This document shows positions 1 to 7,493 of a stretch of 39,712 nucleotides of DNA, one piece after another. The position numbers were made by a program, and so were the translations under genes. The stretch comes from Novacetimonas hansenii JCM 7643 (GTDB taxonomy: Bacteria; Pseudomonadota; Alphaproteobacteria; Acetobacterales; Acetobacteraceae): NCBI RefSeq assembly GCF_000964405.1, contig NZ_BANE01000171.1, positions 1 to 39,712 of the forward strand, in the 5' to 3' direction. A model generated the notes under the pieces. That model was not told the origin of the DNA, ran no database searches, and was given only the letters and a program-made list of their open reading frames with translations. Position 1 is the stretch's first letter. Each line of letters opens with the position of its first letter.

Positions 1-185
1 GCGTAAAATACGCGTCATGGGCATTACAGAAAAACACCAGAAGACAGAAGATGCGGCTTCGACCAAAGCCTTCCTTATGAGTCTCCCTTTTGCGCCAGCC
101 GCGAGGCTGTGACTGAACGATCGTGCTGTCGATCATCAGATACGCGATGTAATCATCCCCATGATTGGTAGGGACCGACTTTTAC
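1..185 (-). pseudogene. IS5-family transposase fragment
   Basis: Reading the minus strand from about 185 down to 1 gives an uninterrupted stretch containing AYLMIDSTIV and, further on, EGFGRSRI. These resemble the first catalytic Asp block (IDSTIV) and the following GRSRGG block of IS5-family DDE transposases. The usual GGLTTKIH continuation is replaced by unrelated sequence, and no N-terminal part precedes it, so this is an internal scrap. It abuts a relaxase remnant, which suggests that an IS insertion and later deletion broke the relaxase locus. Confidence 0.6.
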
Positions 186-225
186 ACATTACGCGGCCAT
201 GAGAATTTGGTCCATAGCAGCGTAA

Positions 226-816
226 ACATGTTGTTCGGCCCCGGCTGTGGAACTGCGCCGGTTCAATAAGGCTGGGAGCCGTAGCCGCGTCGCACTGGAT
301 GTGCAGTCCGATCTGTCGATCGGGGAGCAGGTGACGGTAAGGGCGACGACCTGGCTGGATCGCCAGCTTATTGCCCGCGATCCGGTCGCGCTCGACGATG
401 CCGGTTTCGGCGCCGAGGTCAGGGATGCGCTGGTCCGTTGCCAGGCGCATCTTATCGAGCAGGGCATTGCCCGGCAGAACGGGAAGAGGACGTATTATCC
501 ACGCGGCATGCTGACCACGTTGCCGCGCCGGGAACGGGATGATCTGGTCCGCAAACTGGAACGCGAGACGGAGATGGCCCACAGCCCTGCTGTTGCGGGA
601 GAGTATGTTACCAGAACCTATCGTCGGCGCTTTGCTCTGGCGGCTGCACCCATGGCCATGATTGATGACAGGCTTCAGTCTCAGTTCGTGCGCTGGCCCC
701 CGTCGCGGGAAAAGCAGCGGGGCCGGCACGTCTCGGGTGTCGAGTGCGACATGTGGGGGACGGAATGTAGGAGGAAGGGGAGATTACCTCATGCTGGCAA
801 AGTGGCCGTGTTTTGA
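226..816 (+). pseudogene. C-terminal fragment of a conjugative relaxase (DUF3363-type)
   Basis: The reading frame is open from a stop at 223. The first possible start is a GTG at 247, but the fragment clearly begins inside a protein. Recognisable blocks are LDVQSDLSIGEQV, RATTWLDRQL, GFGAEVRDAL and AGEYVTRTYRRRFALA. They match my memory of the C-terminal DUF3363 region of relaxase/mobilisation nucleases of alphaproteobacterial conjugative elements. After about residue 130 the similarity decays (a block ending RHVSGV is still visible) and the tail is degenerate. The N-terminal nuclease domain is absent and no mobilisation neighbours remain, so it should be inactive. It indicates past residence of a plasmid or integrative conjugative element. 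Confidence 0.7.
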
Positions 817-836
817 CTATCTATGACAGAAGCATG

Positions 837-871
837 AGGTCAGGCGTCCTTTGACATAGACGCCCTGACCT
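837..871. repeat. 12-bp inverted repeat with one bulge
   Basis: Arms AGGTCAGG+CGTC (837-848) and GACG+C+CCTGACCT (859-871) pair over 12 bp with one unpaired C and a 10-nt loop. It lies just past the relaxase fragment and downstream of the minus-strand operon ending at 964. Neither side carries a T run, so it is not a textbook intrinsic terminator. It may still stabilise or end the minus-strand mRNA, or be an old element end. Confidence 0.4.
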
Positions 872-963
872 GAAGTAAAAGTAAATCCTTCAGGTTTTTT
901 CAGGAAGAATGCGACGGTGCTATTGGCAACGTCCGCTTTCTTCTCAAGAATGGTCCGGTAGCG

Positions 964-1419
964 TTATGCCGGTTTCGGACGGCTTTTACGACGCCATTGA
1001 GTCAGTTTCAGGCCATCACGGAAATTCAGACCAAGCAGCGTGATATTCGTCGCACCTGCAAGAAGTTCCAGAGCCTGCACACCATAGAATGATGCATCAA
1101 ACAAACCCGATCGAGCTCTCGCGGCGAGGAACAGGGCCGACGGAATAAGGATCAGGATACCGTTCGCGGCAATGAAGGGCATGCGCCTGAGTTTTTTACC
1201 CACCAGCCCGGTGCGCTGCCCCTGTGACAGAAAGACGCCCGAACCTCCTGTTGCAGCGAGTGCCGGGACAAGCAGAAGAAATCCCCATGGGATCGTCGTC
1301 TTGACGGCGATCACAACATCCCGGGTCAGAAAAAGCTCGGAGATGACCGTAGAAAGCCAGAAGGTTGCGATGGTCAGAAGCGCCACCACTCCGGCAAGGG
1401 GATGAATCAGTCTCGGCAT
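964..1419 (-). CDS. conserved four-helix membrane protein, unknown function
   Basis: A 151-residue protein with about four hydrophobic segments (roughly residues 7-27, 41-62, 80-100 and 112-132) and a basic C-terminus (QWRRKSRPKPA). I recognise the type only as a conserved hypothetical inner-membrane protein; no catalytic motif is visible. It is the last gene of a minus-strand run: the DUF1772 gene ends 11 nt upstream of its start, so the two are almost certainly co-transcribed and perhaps translationally coupled. Its place behind a small-molecule monooxygenase-like gene and a DUF1772 gene suggests a role in response to a membrane-active or quinone-like compound, but that is inference. Confidence 0.75.
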   Translation of the reverse strand: MPRLIHPLAGVVALLTIATFWLSTVISELFLTRDVVIAVKTTIPWGFLLLVPALAATGGSGVFLSQGQRTGLVGKKLRRMPFIAANGILILIPSALFLAARARSGLFDASFYGVQALELLAGATNITLLGLNFRDGLKLTQWRRKSRPKPA

Positions 1420-1430
1420 GATGAGAGGCT

Positions 1431-1877
1431 CTACCGGTTACACGCCCACACGCCGAGCGCCGATGCAGCAACGGCCAGTGCGATGCGGATATTGTGAAGA
1501 CGAAGCCAGGTATCGAGTTTTCCTGATACCTGATCCAGAGGGAGGCTCCTGGAGGAGAAACCCGTATTGGCAGGCACGAACCAGCCGATTGTCAGGAAGA
1601 TAACAGCGGCGATGCAGATGGCGGTACCTGTCCAGAGAAGCCGGTTGACGGGATCGGCGCGGTCAATCCAGATCATGCTCACCAGCCCGATAAGAGCTGG
1701 AAGGACGACAGGCGGAATGGCTTTCTGAATGTATCCCCCATTGTGAGCAAACCATGCCAGGAATTGCTCGGGAGGGAGGCTTTTCCAGTAATTTCCGAAA
1801 ATGACCCCGATCGCAAGCATGACGCCTGCAAACATGGCGGGGCCGATAATGGCCAGCATGCGGCATAAAAGACTCAT
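1431..1877 (-). CDS. DUF1772 (anthrone-oxygenase-like) membrane protein
   Basis: 148 residues with four predicted membrane helices (about 7-28, 55-72, 80-100 and 128-146). The layout matches the DUF1772 family: an N-terminal helix, a hydrophilic WxxHN-type stretch (FAHNGGYIQ), and a late W...LHNIRIALA block. Some fungal relatives are called anthrone oxygenases; bacterial members mostly lack known roles. The ATG at 1877 has GGAAG about 6 nt upstream. It lies 39 nt after the monooxygenase-like gene and 11 nt before the next membrane protein, giving a compact three-gene operon. The family call is fairly sure, the activity unknown. Confidence 0.7.
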   Translation of the reverse strand: MSLLCRMLAIIGPAMFAGVMLAIGVIFGNYWKSLPPEQFLAWFAHNGGYIQKAIPPVVLPALIGLVSMIWIDRADPVNRLLWTGTAICIAAVIFLTIGWFVPANTGFSSRSLPLDQVSGKLDTWLRLHNIRIALAVAASALGVWACNR

Positions 1878-1916
1878 GACACGCTTCCCTGCATCAGATT
1901 GCCACGGACCAGAGGC

Positions 1917-2285
1917 TCAGGCTGTGCAGATACCTGCGACGCCCACCTTCTGGAACAGATGCGGTCTTGCAATGGCCGATGACGGATAGGCCTTCAGCTT
2001 CGAGCGGAACTCAGGATGCGTGAAGGCAGCGCGAAATGCCTCATTTGATTCCCAGACGGCATAGTTCAGGTATGTCGGGCTATCACCCAGGGCACGGTGC
2101 AACTGGGTCGAAATAAATCCGGGCTGGCGTTTCATGAAACCGGCATCGTCTTTCCAGACTTCAAGAAACCGCTCTTCATCCGCCGCATCAAGGGTGAACA
2201 GATTGATCAGGACAACCGGAGCCGCCTCGATCTCAAGCTGGCGCTCAATCGGGAAATTATCGTCCAGCGGCTTTAGATGAGACAT
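1917..2285 (-). CDS. antibiotic biosynthesis monooxygenase (ABM)-like protein
   Basis: About 122 residues from the ATG at 2285; in-frame ATGs at 2297 and 2312 are alternatives, and none has a strong ribosome site. The core reads VVLINLFTLDAADEERFLEVW, then FMKRQPGFISTQLHRA and YLNYAVWESNEAFRAAF. This is the dimeric ferredoxin-like ABM fold: beta strand, helix, QPGF turn, then the W-E-S/N-AF block. Members are cofactor-free monooxygenases, haem degraders or stress proteins, so the substrate is open. It is the first gene of the minus-strand operon and diverges from a MarR regulator across about 100 bp containing a perfect palindrome, the usual arrangement of a MarR-repressed, aromatic-responsive operon. 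Confidence 0.8.
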   Translation of the reverse strand: MSHLKPLDDNFPIERQLEIEAAPVVLINLFTLDAADEERFLEVWKDDAGFMKRQPGFISTQLHRALGDSPTYLNYAVWESNEAFRAAFTHPEFRSKLKAYPSSAIARPHLFQKVGVAGICTA

Positions 2286-2340
2286 TTTGGACACCATCCA
2301 TGTTGATTGCATAGCGACAGTTCGCTACGTCTAAAATTAT

Positions 2341-2365
2341 ATGTCTATATGACATCATGATGTCA
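2341..2365. promoter_or_regulatory. candidate MarR operator (palindromes in divergent promoter)
   Basis: Between the divergent ABM and MarR genes lies a perfect 16-bp palindrome, TGACATCATGATGTCA (2350-2365). Overlapping it is a second inverted repeat ATGTC-N5-GACAT (2341-2355). The shared half-site is GACAT/ATGTC. Position and symmetry fit an autoregulating MarR dimer controlling both directions. Binding is inferred. Confidence 0.6.
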
Positions 2366-2385
2366 ATAAAAATGGATGATGACAA

Positions 2386-2859
2386 ATGCCGGAAGTTCCC
2401 GCTGATCCGAAAGGTCAGGCTTTGACGGATCTGATTCTGACGGTTTTCAGGACGAATAACCTGCTTCTGCTCTGGGGAGACCGTCTGGTTTCCTCTTTCG
2501 GTCTGACCAGCGCCCGATGGCAGATTCTGGGGGCTATCGTCCATGCAGAGCGGCCCCAGCCGGTCGCATGGCTTGCGCGCGATCTCGGAGCCAATCGCCA
2601 GAACGTGCAAAGGATTGTTAATGATCTGCATCATGAAGGGTTGGTTGTTTTTGCTCCCAATCCTCACCACAGACGGGCACATCTTGTCGTTCTTACGGAA
2701 AAGGGACGTGAGATTTATGACGCCGTAATCGAGGTGTACACACCACGTGTAAATGCCTTAGCGGAAGAAATGAATATTGATGATATTCAGGTGGCGTGTA
2801 ATTTAATGAAGATATTAAAGTTTCATATCGAACGTGATTTAGATATTATTAAATTATAA
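2386..2859 (+). CDS. MarR-family transcriptional regulator
   Basis: 157 residues. Helices around 10-45 are followed by a winged helix: SARWQILGAIVHAERPQPVAWLAR, the recognition region NRQNVQRIVNDLHHEGLV, and the wing NPHHRRAHLVVLTEKGREIYD, all typical of MarR dimers. The C-terminal helices form the dimerisation arm. It is divergent from the ABM/DUF1772/membrane-protein operon and overlooks the GACAT palindromes, so it is probably a local ligand-relieved repressor. The 3' end becomes very AT-rich (ending NLMKILKFHIERDLDIIKL), unlike the 5' half, which may mark a recombination edge. The ligand cannot be told from sequence. Confidence 0.88.
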   Translation: MPEVPADPKGQALTDLILTVFRTNNLLLLWGDRLVSSFGLTSARWQILGAIVHAERPQPVAWLARDLGANRQNVQRIVNDLHHEGLVVFAPNPHHRRAHLVVLTEKGREIYDAVIEVYTPRVNALAEEMNIDDIQVACNLMKILKFHIERDLDIIKL

Positions 2860-3179
2860 ACAATTTATTTGTAAATATTAATATTTTTATTGAAAATAAA
2901 AAACAAGAATTAATGAAGATGTCGCGTTCATTGTGTCCTGCACATAGTTCCATGCTGTAGCAGTCGGAGTCAGAGGGCTGCGCGGATTTTCGTGACGGGT
3001 TGAAAGGGCAGGAGAGAGTCTCCTGTCCGTCTGTCATGGAGTTTTTCTCCATGGCAACCGCTATTCCCAAGATCAGCCTGAGTTCTTCGCGCGACATTGA
3101 ACGTCGCCGCTTGCTGCGACGTCTGGCGTGATGTTGCCGACACGCCGTAACGATACGGTCGTTGTTGAAGCAGTCTATC
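2860..3179. other. intergenic stretch, AT-rich then IS3-derived debris
   Basis: The first 60 bases are strongly AT-rich. The rest has short frames in several registers with no recognisable domain. The part nearest 3180 may be the decayed continuation of the IS3 OrfB trace described next. I see no RNA gene or confident regulatory site. Confidence 0.4.
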
Positions 3180-3459
3180 CCTTGGAGAGTGGCCACTCAT
3201 GCTGATGACCATGGATGAAGGCGAACCTTATGACTTTTGGGTAGCTTTTTTAATGATTTCCCTCTCCTTCAGAAAAATCGGGTTCTCCAGACGAAGACGT
3301 TCAGTCTCGTGGGCCAGGTTTTCCTGAGGCTCGGATATTGGCCCGATCGGACGGTAATCCACTATCTATCCCAAGGTCGGCCGCAATGCGCATGCGCGAC
3401 AGTCCGCTGTTTAATGCAATTTTCACAGCCTCGCGTTTGAGATCTTCCGTATGCTTCAT
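3180..3459 (-). pseudogene. IS3-family transposase OrfA/OrfB remnant
   Basis: From the ATG at 3459 the minus strand reads MKHTEDLKREAVKIAL, then SGLSRMRIAADLGI, the OrfA HTH start of an IS3-type element. A frameshift follows. The next frame gives ENLAHETERLRLENPIFLKE and EIIKKATQK, the OrfA leucine-zipper end. A third frame continues with RFAFIHGHQHEWPL, like the beginning of OrfB, then hits a stop. Three frames and stops show a dead copy. Most of OrfB is missing. Confidence 0.72.
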
Positions 3460-3516
3460 GGTTTTGTCGGTCTCCTGATACGAGCTTAAAACGCGCAGAT
3501 GACCGGTACAAAACCA

Positions 3517-3891
3517 TTATTCTTGACAGATTTGCATTGCGATAGAATCAAGTATGCGATCATATGATCTACGTTCCGCTTGACTCAGATGCCGCGTTTT
3601 GTGCGTATGCTCATTCATGTCAGTGCGAACTTGCTCAACGTTTTTCCATAACTGGTTTGCAGTATCTTGGGTAATGCGTCGTGCTTTGCGCACATTCCCG
3701 ATATCAGCTTCCAAAATGTTGGCGCGCATTGAAATATGAGCTTGGGCTGGGTCTTTGATTGATCCTCCCATTTCACCGGTTAGTGACCGCTGTTGTGCAA
3801 GGTTGCAACTTGGATAAGCATTGAACAATGTCTCTGCGTGGGCATATGCCAGTGTCAGCGGCAAGCAGGCTACGAATATAAGGAATTTCAT
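3517..3891 (-). CDS. small secreted protein, unknown function
   Basis: 124 residues. Residues 1-19 form a Sec signal peptide (MKFLIFVACLPLTLAYAHA, cleavage probably after AHA). The mature part has two cysteines (in YPSCNLAQQ and near the end, MQICQE) that could form a disulphide. It is mostly helical and charged, including KARRITQDTANQLWKNVEQVR and HLSQAERRSYDRILD. I do not recognise the family. It lies 77 nt downstream of a frameshifted ORF and beyond the HTH gene on the same strand, so it may belong to that transcript. A periplasmic role linked to a former mobile element is possible but unproven. Confidence 0.6.
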   Translation of the reverse strand: MKFLIFVACLPLTLAYAHAETLFNAYPSCNLAQQRSLTGEMGGSIKDPAQAHISMRANILEADIGNVRKARRITQDTANQLWKNVEQVRTDMNEHTHKTRHLSQAERRSYDRILDSIAMQICQE

Positions 3892-3968
3892 CAGTTAATC
3901 TTCTTTCTTATGGAACAGTAAGCCCGCCCGACAGCTTGCATCGTGTCAAGGCAACCAGCAGTAATAAT

Positions 3969-4272
3969 TCATATATCAACAGGTGCCCCCTTGGCCTGCG
4001 CTTGGGCAATCAGAAAACGGTCAAACTGCTCTTTATGAGCAATGTTCATCTCGCCTGCCATGCGGGCATGAGTAATGCTGACTGGCAGTTTAACGACGTC
4101 CTGCCCAGCAATAATAGTCTCAAAATCCTGTGCCAGCAGGGCTGCCGCAGCAGCTCAGCGATGCGGAACTTGGCTTCATGGTCGAAGCTGCGCTTAGGGC
4201 CATGATGTTGACGTCATCCGTCATCGTAGCCTTGTAATTGGCCAGGCTTGCTACTTGGAAGAAATCGTCCAT
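3969..4272 (-). pseudogene. frameshifted ORF following the HTH regulator
   Basis: The ATG at 4272 follows the TGA of the HTH gene directly (TGAATG). The start frame reads MDDFFQVASLANYKATM, TDDVNIMALSA and ends early. A second frame continues FDHEAKFRIAEL, and a third LAQDFETIIAGQDVVKLPVS then MAGEMNIAHKEQFDRFLIAQA, to a TGA at 3969. The three pieces join into a plausible roughly 100-residue soluble protein, so the gene appears to carry two frameshifts. They could be true decay or sequencing error. I do not recognise the family. Its tight link suggests an accessory of the regulator/recombinase module. Confidence 0.6.
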
Positions 4273-4908
4273 TCAGGTCCCGGCTTTGCGGCAATATCTC
4301 CCTTTTCTGCGTGAGCCGACATATTCTACGAGTTGAGCTTGCTGAAGACCTCCAATGTCCCTGCGGGCGGTCTTCAGGCTTACATTCCATACAGATACAA
4401 TGTCTGTAGCTCTACATCTGCTTCCTTGCTCGAGTCTTAGCAGGAACCACCGTTGCCGTTCATTAAGTTCCCAATGATCAGGGACATTTACAGGGTCGTG
4501 TTCAAGGACATGTTCAGGGTCATTTCCTCTTACAGGCACTGCCTGTCTGCCACTTGCCACCACTCCAAGCCGATAAGCTTCTCTGGCTGCAGCAAGTGAA
4601 GAACACTCTGCCGAGTATGTCGAGAGATCAGCATTGCGTCCTGCGACCAGCCCAGAAACAAATGCCCGGATAACCGGCGACGAAACAACAAGACGCAAGA
4701 AATATATCGTATCTGGGCCATGCTGCGCTGAAAGCCAGTGTTTTACACTTTTCTCACTTGCGCCTGTCTGTCGCATAAGCCTCTTGATTATACCGTGGCT
4801 GTCTTCATGCTCTTTGCGTAACAGTTCGGCAACCGTCTTGGCATAGTTTTCACGATGCCCAAGAATACCCTTCCAAAGAGGTAGTTTCCTGCCCTTTTTC
4901 GGCAACAT
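4273..4908 (-). CDS. HTH DNA-binding protein divergent from the serine recombinase
   Basis: 211 residues, with AAGGAT upstream of the ATG. An N-terminal helical region (about 20-65: KTVAELLRKEHEDSHGIIKR, then TGASEKSVKHWLSAQHGP) looks like an HTH. The C-terminal third (about 148-205: NERQRWFLLRLEQG, ATDIVSVWNVSLKTARRDIG, LVEYVGSRRKGRY) looks like a DeoR-type winged helix. The middle is low in motifs. It diverges from the recombinase-ParB-RepB genes with about 150 bp between the likely starts, so it is a candidate repressor of the module. It could instead be an element-specific recombination directionality or replication factor; no catalytic motif is present. Confidence 0.65.
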   Translation of the reverse strand: MLPKKGRKLPLWKGILGHRENYAKTVAELLRKEHEDSHGIIKRLMRQTGASEKSVKHWLSAQHGPDTIYFLRLVVSSPVIRAFVSGLVAGRNADLSTYSAECSSLAAAREAYRLGVVASGRQAVPVRGNDPEHVLEHDPVNVPDHWELNERQRWFLLRLEQGSRCRATDIVSVWNVSLKTARRDIGGLQQAQLVEYVGSRRKGRYCRKAGT

Positions 4909-5064
4909 CTTCCGATCCTTCCGACGCTAAAATAATACTGCTTCAGAATGACGGAACGGACTCATTCTCACTGCGAGGGAAGATGTCCAGACCTTCATTA
5001 TTGGCCTCGGAAAAAGCAAAACGTGACGAGCTGGAGATTCTACGATGATGATCAGACAGGGCCG

Positions 5065-6594
5065 ATGGAACGCTTTGTTCGAGCTGCCGAATACGTCCGG
5101 ATGTCAACGGATCTTCAGAAATATTCGACCGAAAATCAGTCGGAAGCAATCAGGCAGTATGCCAAGGCACGCGGGATTAAGATCGTCCGCACGTATGCCG
5201 ATGCCGGGAAGAGTGGTCTCAAAATTGAGGGGCGCAATGCACTCAGACAACTTATTGAAGACGTTCAGGCAGGAAACACTGATTTCACATTAGTTCTTGT
5301 TTACGATGTCAGCCGTTGGGGCCGGTTTCAGGACGCGGATGAAAGTGCTTACTACGAATATATCTGTCGTCGTGCGGGTATTGCAATCGAGTATTGCGCC
5401 GAACAGTTCGAGAATGATGGGAGTCCGATCTCAACCATCGTCAAGGGCGTTAAGCGTGCCATGGCTGGTGAATATAGCCGTGAACTTTTTACCAAAGTAT
5501 TTGCAGGTCAGGGAAGGTTGATCGAGAAGGGGTATCGTCAGGGTGGGCCTGCTGGGTTTGGCTTGCGTCGAACCCTTATTGATGAGAACGGCACCATCAA
5601 GGGCATTCTTGGGCAGGGCGAACATAAGAGTATCCAGACTGACCGCGTTATCCTGACGCCCGGTCCGATCGAGGAAATCAATCTGGTCCGCACCATCTAT
5701 CAGTCTTTCGTTTATCAGAAACGTAGCGAGAGCGAGATCGCCGACGACCTCAATAGACGTGGCATTTTGACAGATCGTGGACGTCTCTGGACCAGAGGAA
5801 CAGTACATCAATTACTGATCAATGAGAAATATATCGGCGACAACGTATGGAATCGCCGCTCCTTCAAGCTAAAGAAGAAACGAGTTCGAAATGAACCGGA
5901 GATGTGGATCAAAGCGGAAAATGCATTCGAAGCCATCGTCGAGCGTGAGTTATTTGAATCTGCAAGAAACATCATCAATACGCGCTCTTTCCGTCTGACT
6001 GATGAAGAGATGCTGCATTCCTTGAAGGAACTCTATCACCAGAAAGGCCTATTATCGGGTATAATCATTGACGAATGTGATGACTTGCCTTCCAGCGGCG
6101 CCTATAGCGCCCGTTTTGGCAGCTTGCTCCGTGCCTATCATCTTGTCGGGTTCAAGCCGGATCGTGACTATCGCTATATCGCGATAAACCGTGAACTACG
6201 CAGACTGTATCCAAAAATCATTCGACAGATAATCACTGAATTGCGGATCAAAGGAAGTGATGTATGGCAGACTCCGGAGAATGATCGCATCGTCGTCAAT
6301 GACGAATTCAGTCTTTCCGTGACAATAGCGCGCTGTATAGAAACATCCACCGGACTGCTGCGCTGGAAAATGCATTTCGATAGCTCACTCATACCCGACA
6401 TTACGATCGTCGTGCGTATGGACAGCGCCAATCGTAAACCTCTGGACTATTATTTATTTCCACGCATCGACATATTTTCCGGAAAGCTCCACCTATCGGA
6501 AGAAAACAGTCTTGCTCTTGATGCCTATCGTTTCGACAATCTTGAACTCCTATATGATATCGCCACTCCTATTTCCATTGTGGAGGTCGCCTGA
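5065..6594 (+). CDS. large serine recombinase
   Basis: 509 residues from the ATG at 5065. An upstream ATG at 4948 would add 39 residues unlike any recombinase, so I prefer 5065, where the conserved AAEYVRMSTDLQKYS block follows at once. Ser14 of YVRMSTD is the expected nucleophile. GKSGL and VYDVSRWGR supply the other resolvase-domain signatures. The recombinase domain follows (EINLVRTIYQSFV, ESEIADDLNRRGILTDRGR, LLINEKYIGDNVWNRRS). The last ~170 residues lack the usual zinc ribbon but contain SSGAYSARFGSLLRAYHLVG, resembling a homing-endonuclease-associated DNA-binding repeat. The TGA overlaps the next start (TGATG). It probably integrates or excises its host element; the attachment site is unknown. 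Confidence 0.85.
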   Translation: MERFVRAAEYVRMSTDLQKYSTENQSEAIRQYAKARGIKIVRTYADAGKSGLKIEGRNALRQLIEDVQAGNTDFTLVLVYDVSRWGRFQDADESAYYEYICRRAGIAIEYCAEQFENDGSPISTIVKGVKRAMAGEYSRELFTKVFAGQGRLIEKGYRQGGPAGFGLRRTLIDENGTIKGILGQGEHKSIQTDRVILTPGPIEEINLVRTIYQSFVYQKRSESEIADDLNRRGILTDRGRLWTRGTVHQLLINEKYIGDNVWNRRSFKLKKKRVRNEPEMWIKAENAFEAIVERELFESARNIINTRSFRLTDEEMLHSLKELYHQKGLLSGIIIDECDDLPSSGAYSARFGSLLRAYHLVGFKPDRDYRYIAINRELRRLYPKIIRQIITELRIKGSDVWQTPENDRIVVNDEFSLSVTIARCIETSTGLLRWKMHFDSSLIPDITIVVRMDSANRKPLDYYLFPRIDIFSGKLHLSEENSLALDAYRFDNLELLYDIATPISIVEVA

Positions 6595-7493
6595 TGTCTG
6601 TCATTCGTCCAAGCAGGATTGAAATGATCCCCATTAGCCAGATTACAGTCGTAAATCCACGCGCCCGCAACAAACGCCAGCATCGGGAAATTGTTAACAA
6701 TATCGAAGCTATCGGTTTGAAACGGCCCATCACCGTAAGTCGCCGAGAGACCGCCAATGGTCCAAGATATGACCTCGTTTGCGGCGAAGGTCGGTTGGAA
6801 GCCTTTCAGATGCTCGGCCAGCCAGATATCCCAGCAGTTGTCATCAAGGCGAGCGAGAGCGAGTGTCTCGTCATGAGCTTGATTGAAAATATCGCCCGAC
6901 GTACACCGCGCCCCATTGATCTCATGCGCGAGGTCGGCGCATTACGATCACGCGGTTATAGTGATACGGCAATCGGTAAAAAAATCGGTGCCGGTGCCTC
7001 CTGGGTTAATATGGCTGCTTCTCTCCTTGAACGTGGTGAGGAACGGCTTCTGACCGCAGTCGAAACCGGTCTTATTCCGATTACTCTGGCAATGGAGATT
7101 TCCCGGGCTGAAACAGAAGAAGCCCAGAACCTACTTCTTGATGCCTATGAAACGGGTAAGCTGAGGGGCAAGAAGCTGGCAGCAGTTCGGCGAATGCTCG
7201 AGATGCGCTTGCAAAGCCAACGTAAAGGTCTGCCAACAGGGCAGTTAGGACGTAAAACGAGCAGTCGTAGAATGACAGCCGCTGATCTAATGCAGGTCTA
7301 TCAACGGGAGGCCGAAAAGCAGCGTCTGTTGGTCAAGAAGTCGGATTTTACTCAGACACGACTTTTGTTCATTGTTGAAGCCTTGAAGGATCTTCTGGCA
7401 AATGATGGCTTTATTAACCTGCTCAGAGCCGAGGGACTGGCGATCATGCCTCGTGGCCTAACGGTTAGAATATCGGGAAACGAGCATGACTGA
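6594..7493 (+). CDS. ParB/RepB-like partition protein (first of pair)
   Basis: 299 residues, starting in the recombinase stop (TGATG). The N-terminal ParB domain shows ISQITVVNPRARNK, AIGLKRPITV, the CGEGRLEAFQMLG block equivalent to ParB GERRxxA, and SLIENIARRTPRPID. A central HTH follows (YSDTAIGKKIGAGASWVNMA). Then comes a helical RepB-like region and a basic linker (RKTSSRRMTA). The ParB nucleotide-binding signature is degenerate (GEGR for GERR). There is no ParA ATPase nearby, so classical segregation is doubtful. The overlap with the recombinase suggests joint action on the same DNA site, for example in synapsis, target choice or regulation. Confidence 0.82.
   Translation: MSVIRPSRIEMIPISQITVVNPRARNKRQHREIVNNIEAIGLKRPITVSRRETANGPRYDLVCGEGRLEAFQMLGQPDIPAVVIKASESECLVMSLIENIARRTPRPIDLMREVGALRSRGYSDTAIGKKIGAGASWVNMAASLLERGEERLLTAVETGLIPITLAMEISRAETEEAQNLLLDAYETGKLRGKKLAAVRRMLEMRLQSQRKGLPTGQLGRKTSSRRMTAADLMQVYQREAEKQRLLVKKSDFTQTRLLFIVEALKDLLANDGFINLLRAEGLAIMPRGLTVRISGNEHD

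Noticed and set aside
2849-3196. 115-codon minus-strand ORF
   Set aside because: It overlaps IS3 debris in a different frame and its end is AT-rich; no domain is visible.
4948-5064. Upstream ATG extending the recombinase by 39 residues
   Set aside because: The added residues do not resemble any resolvase N-terminus, while the conserved block begins right after the ATG at 5065.
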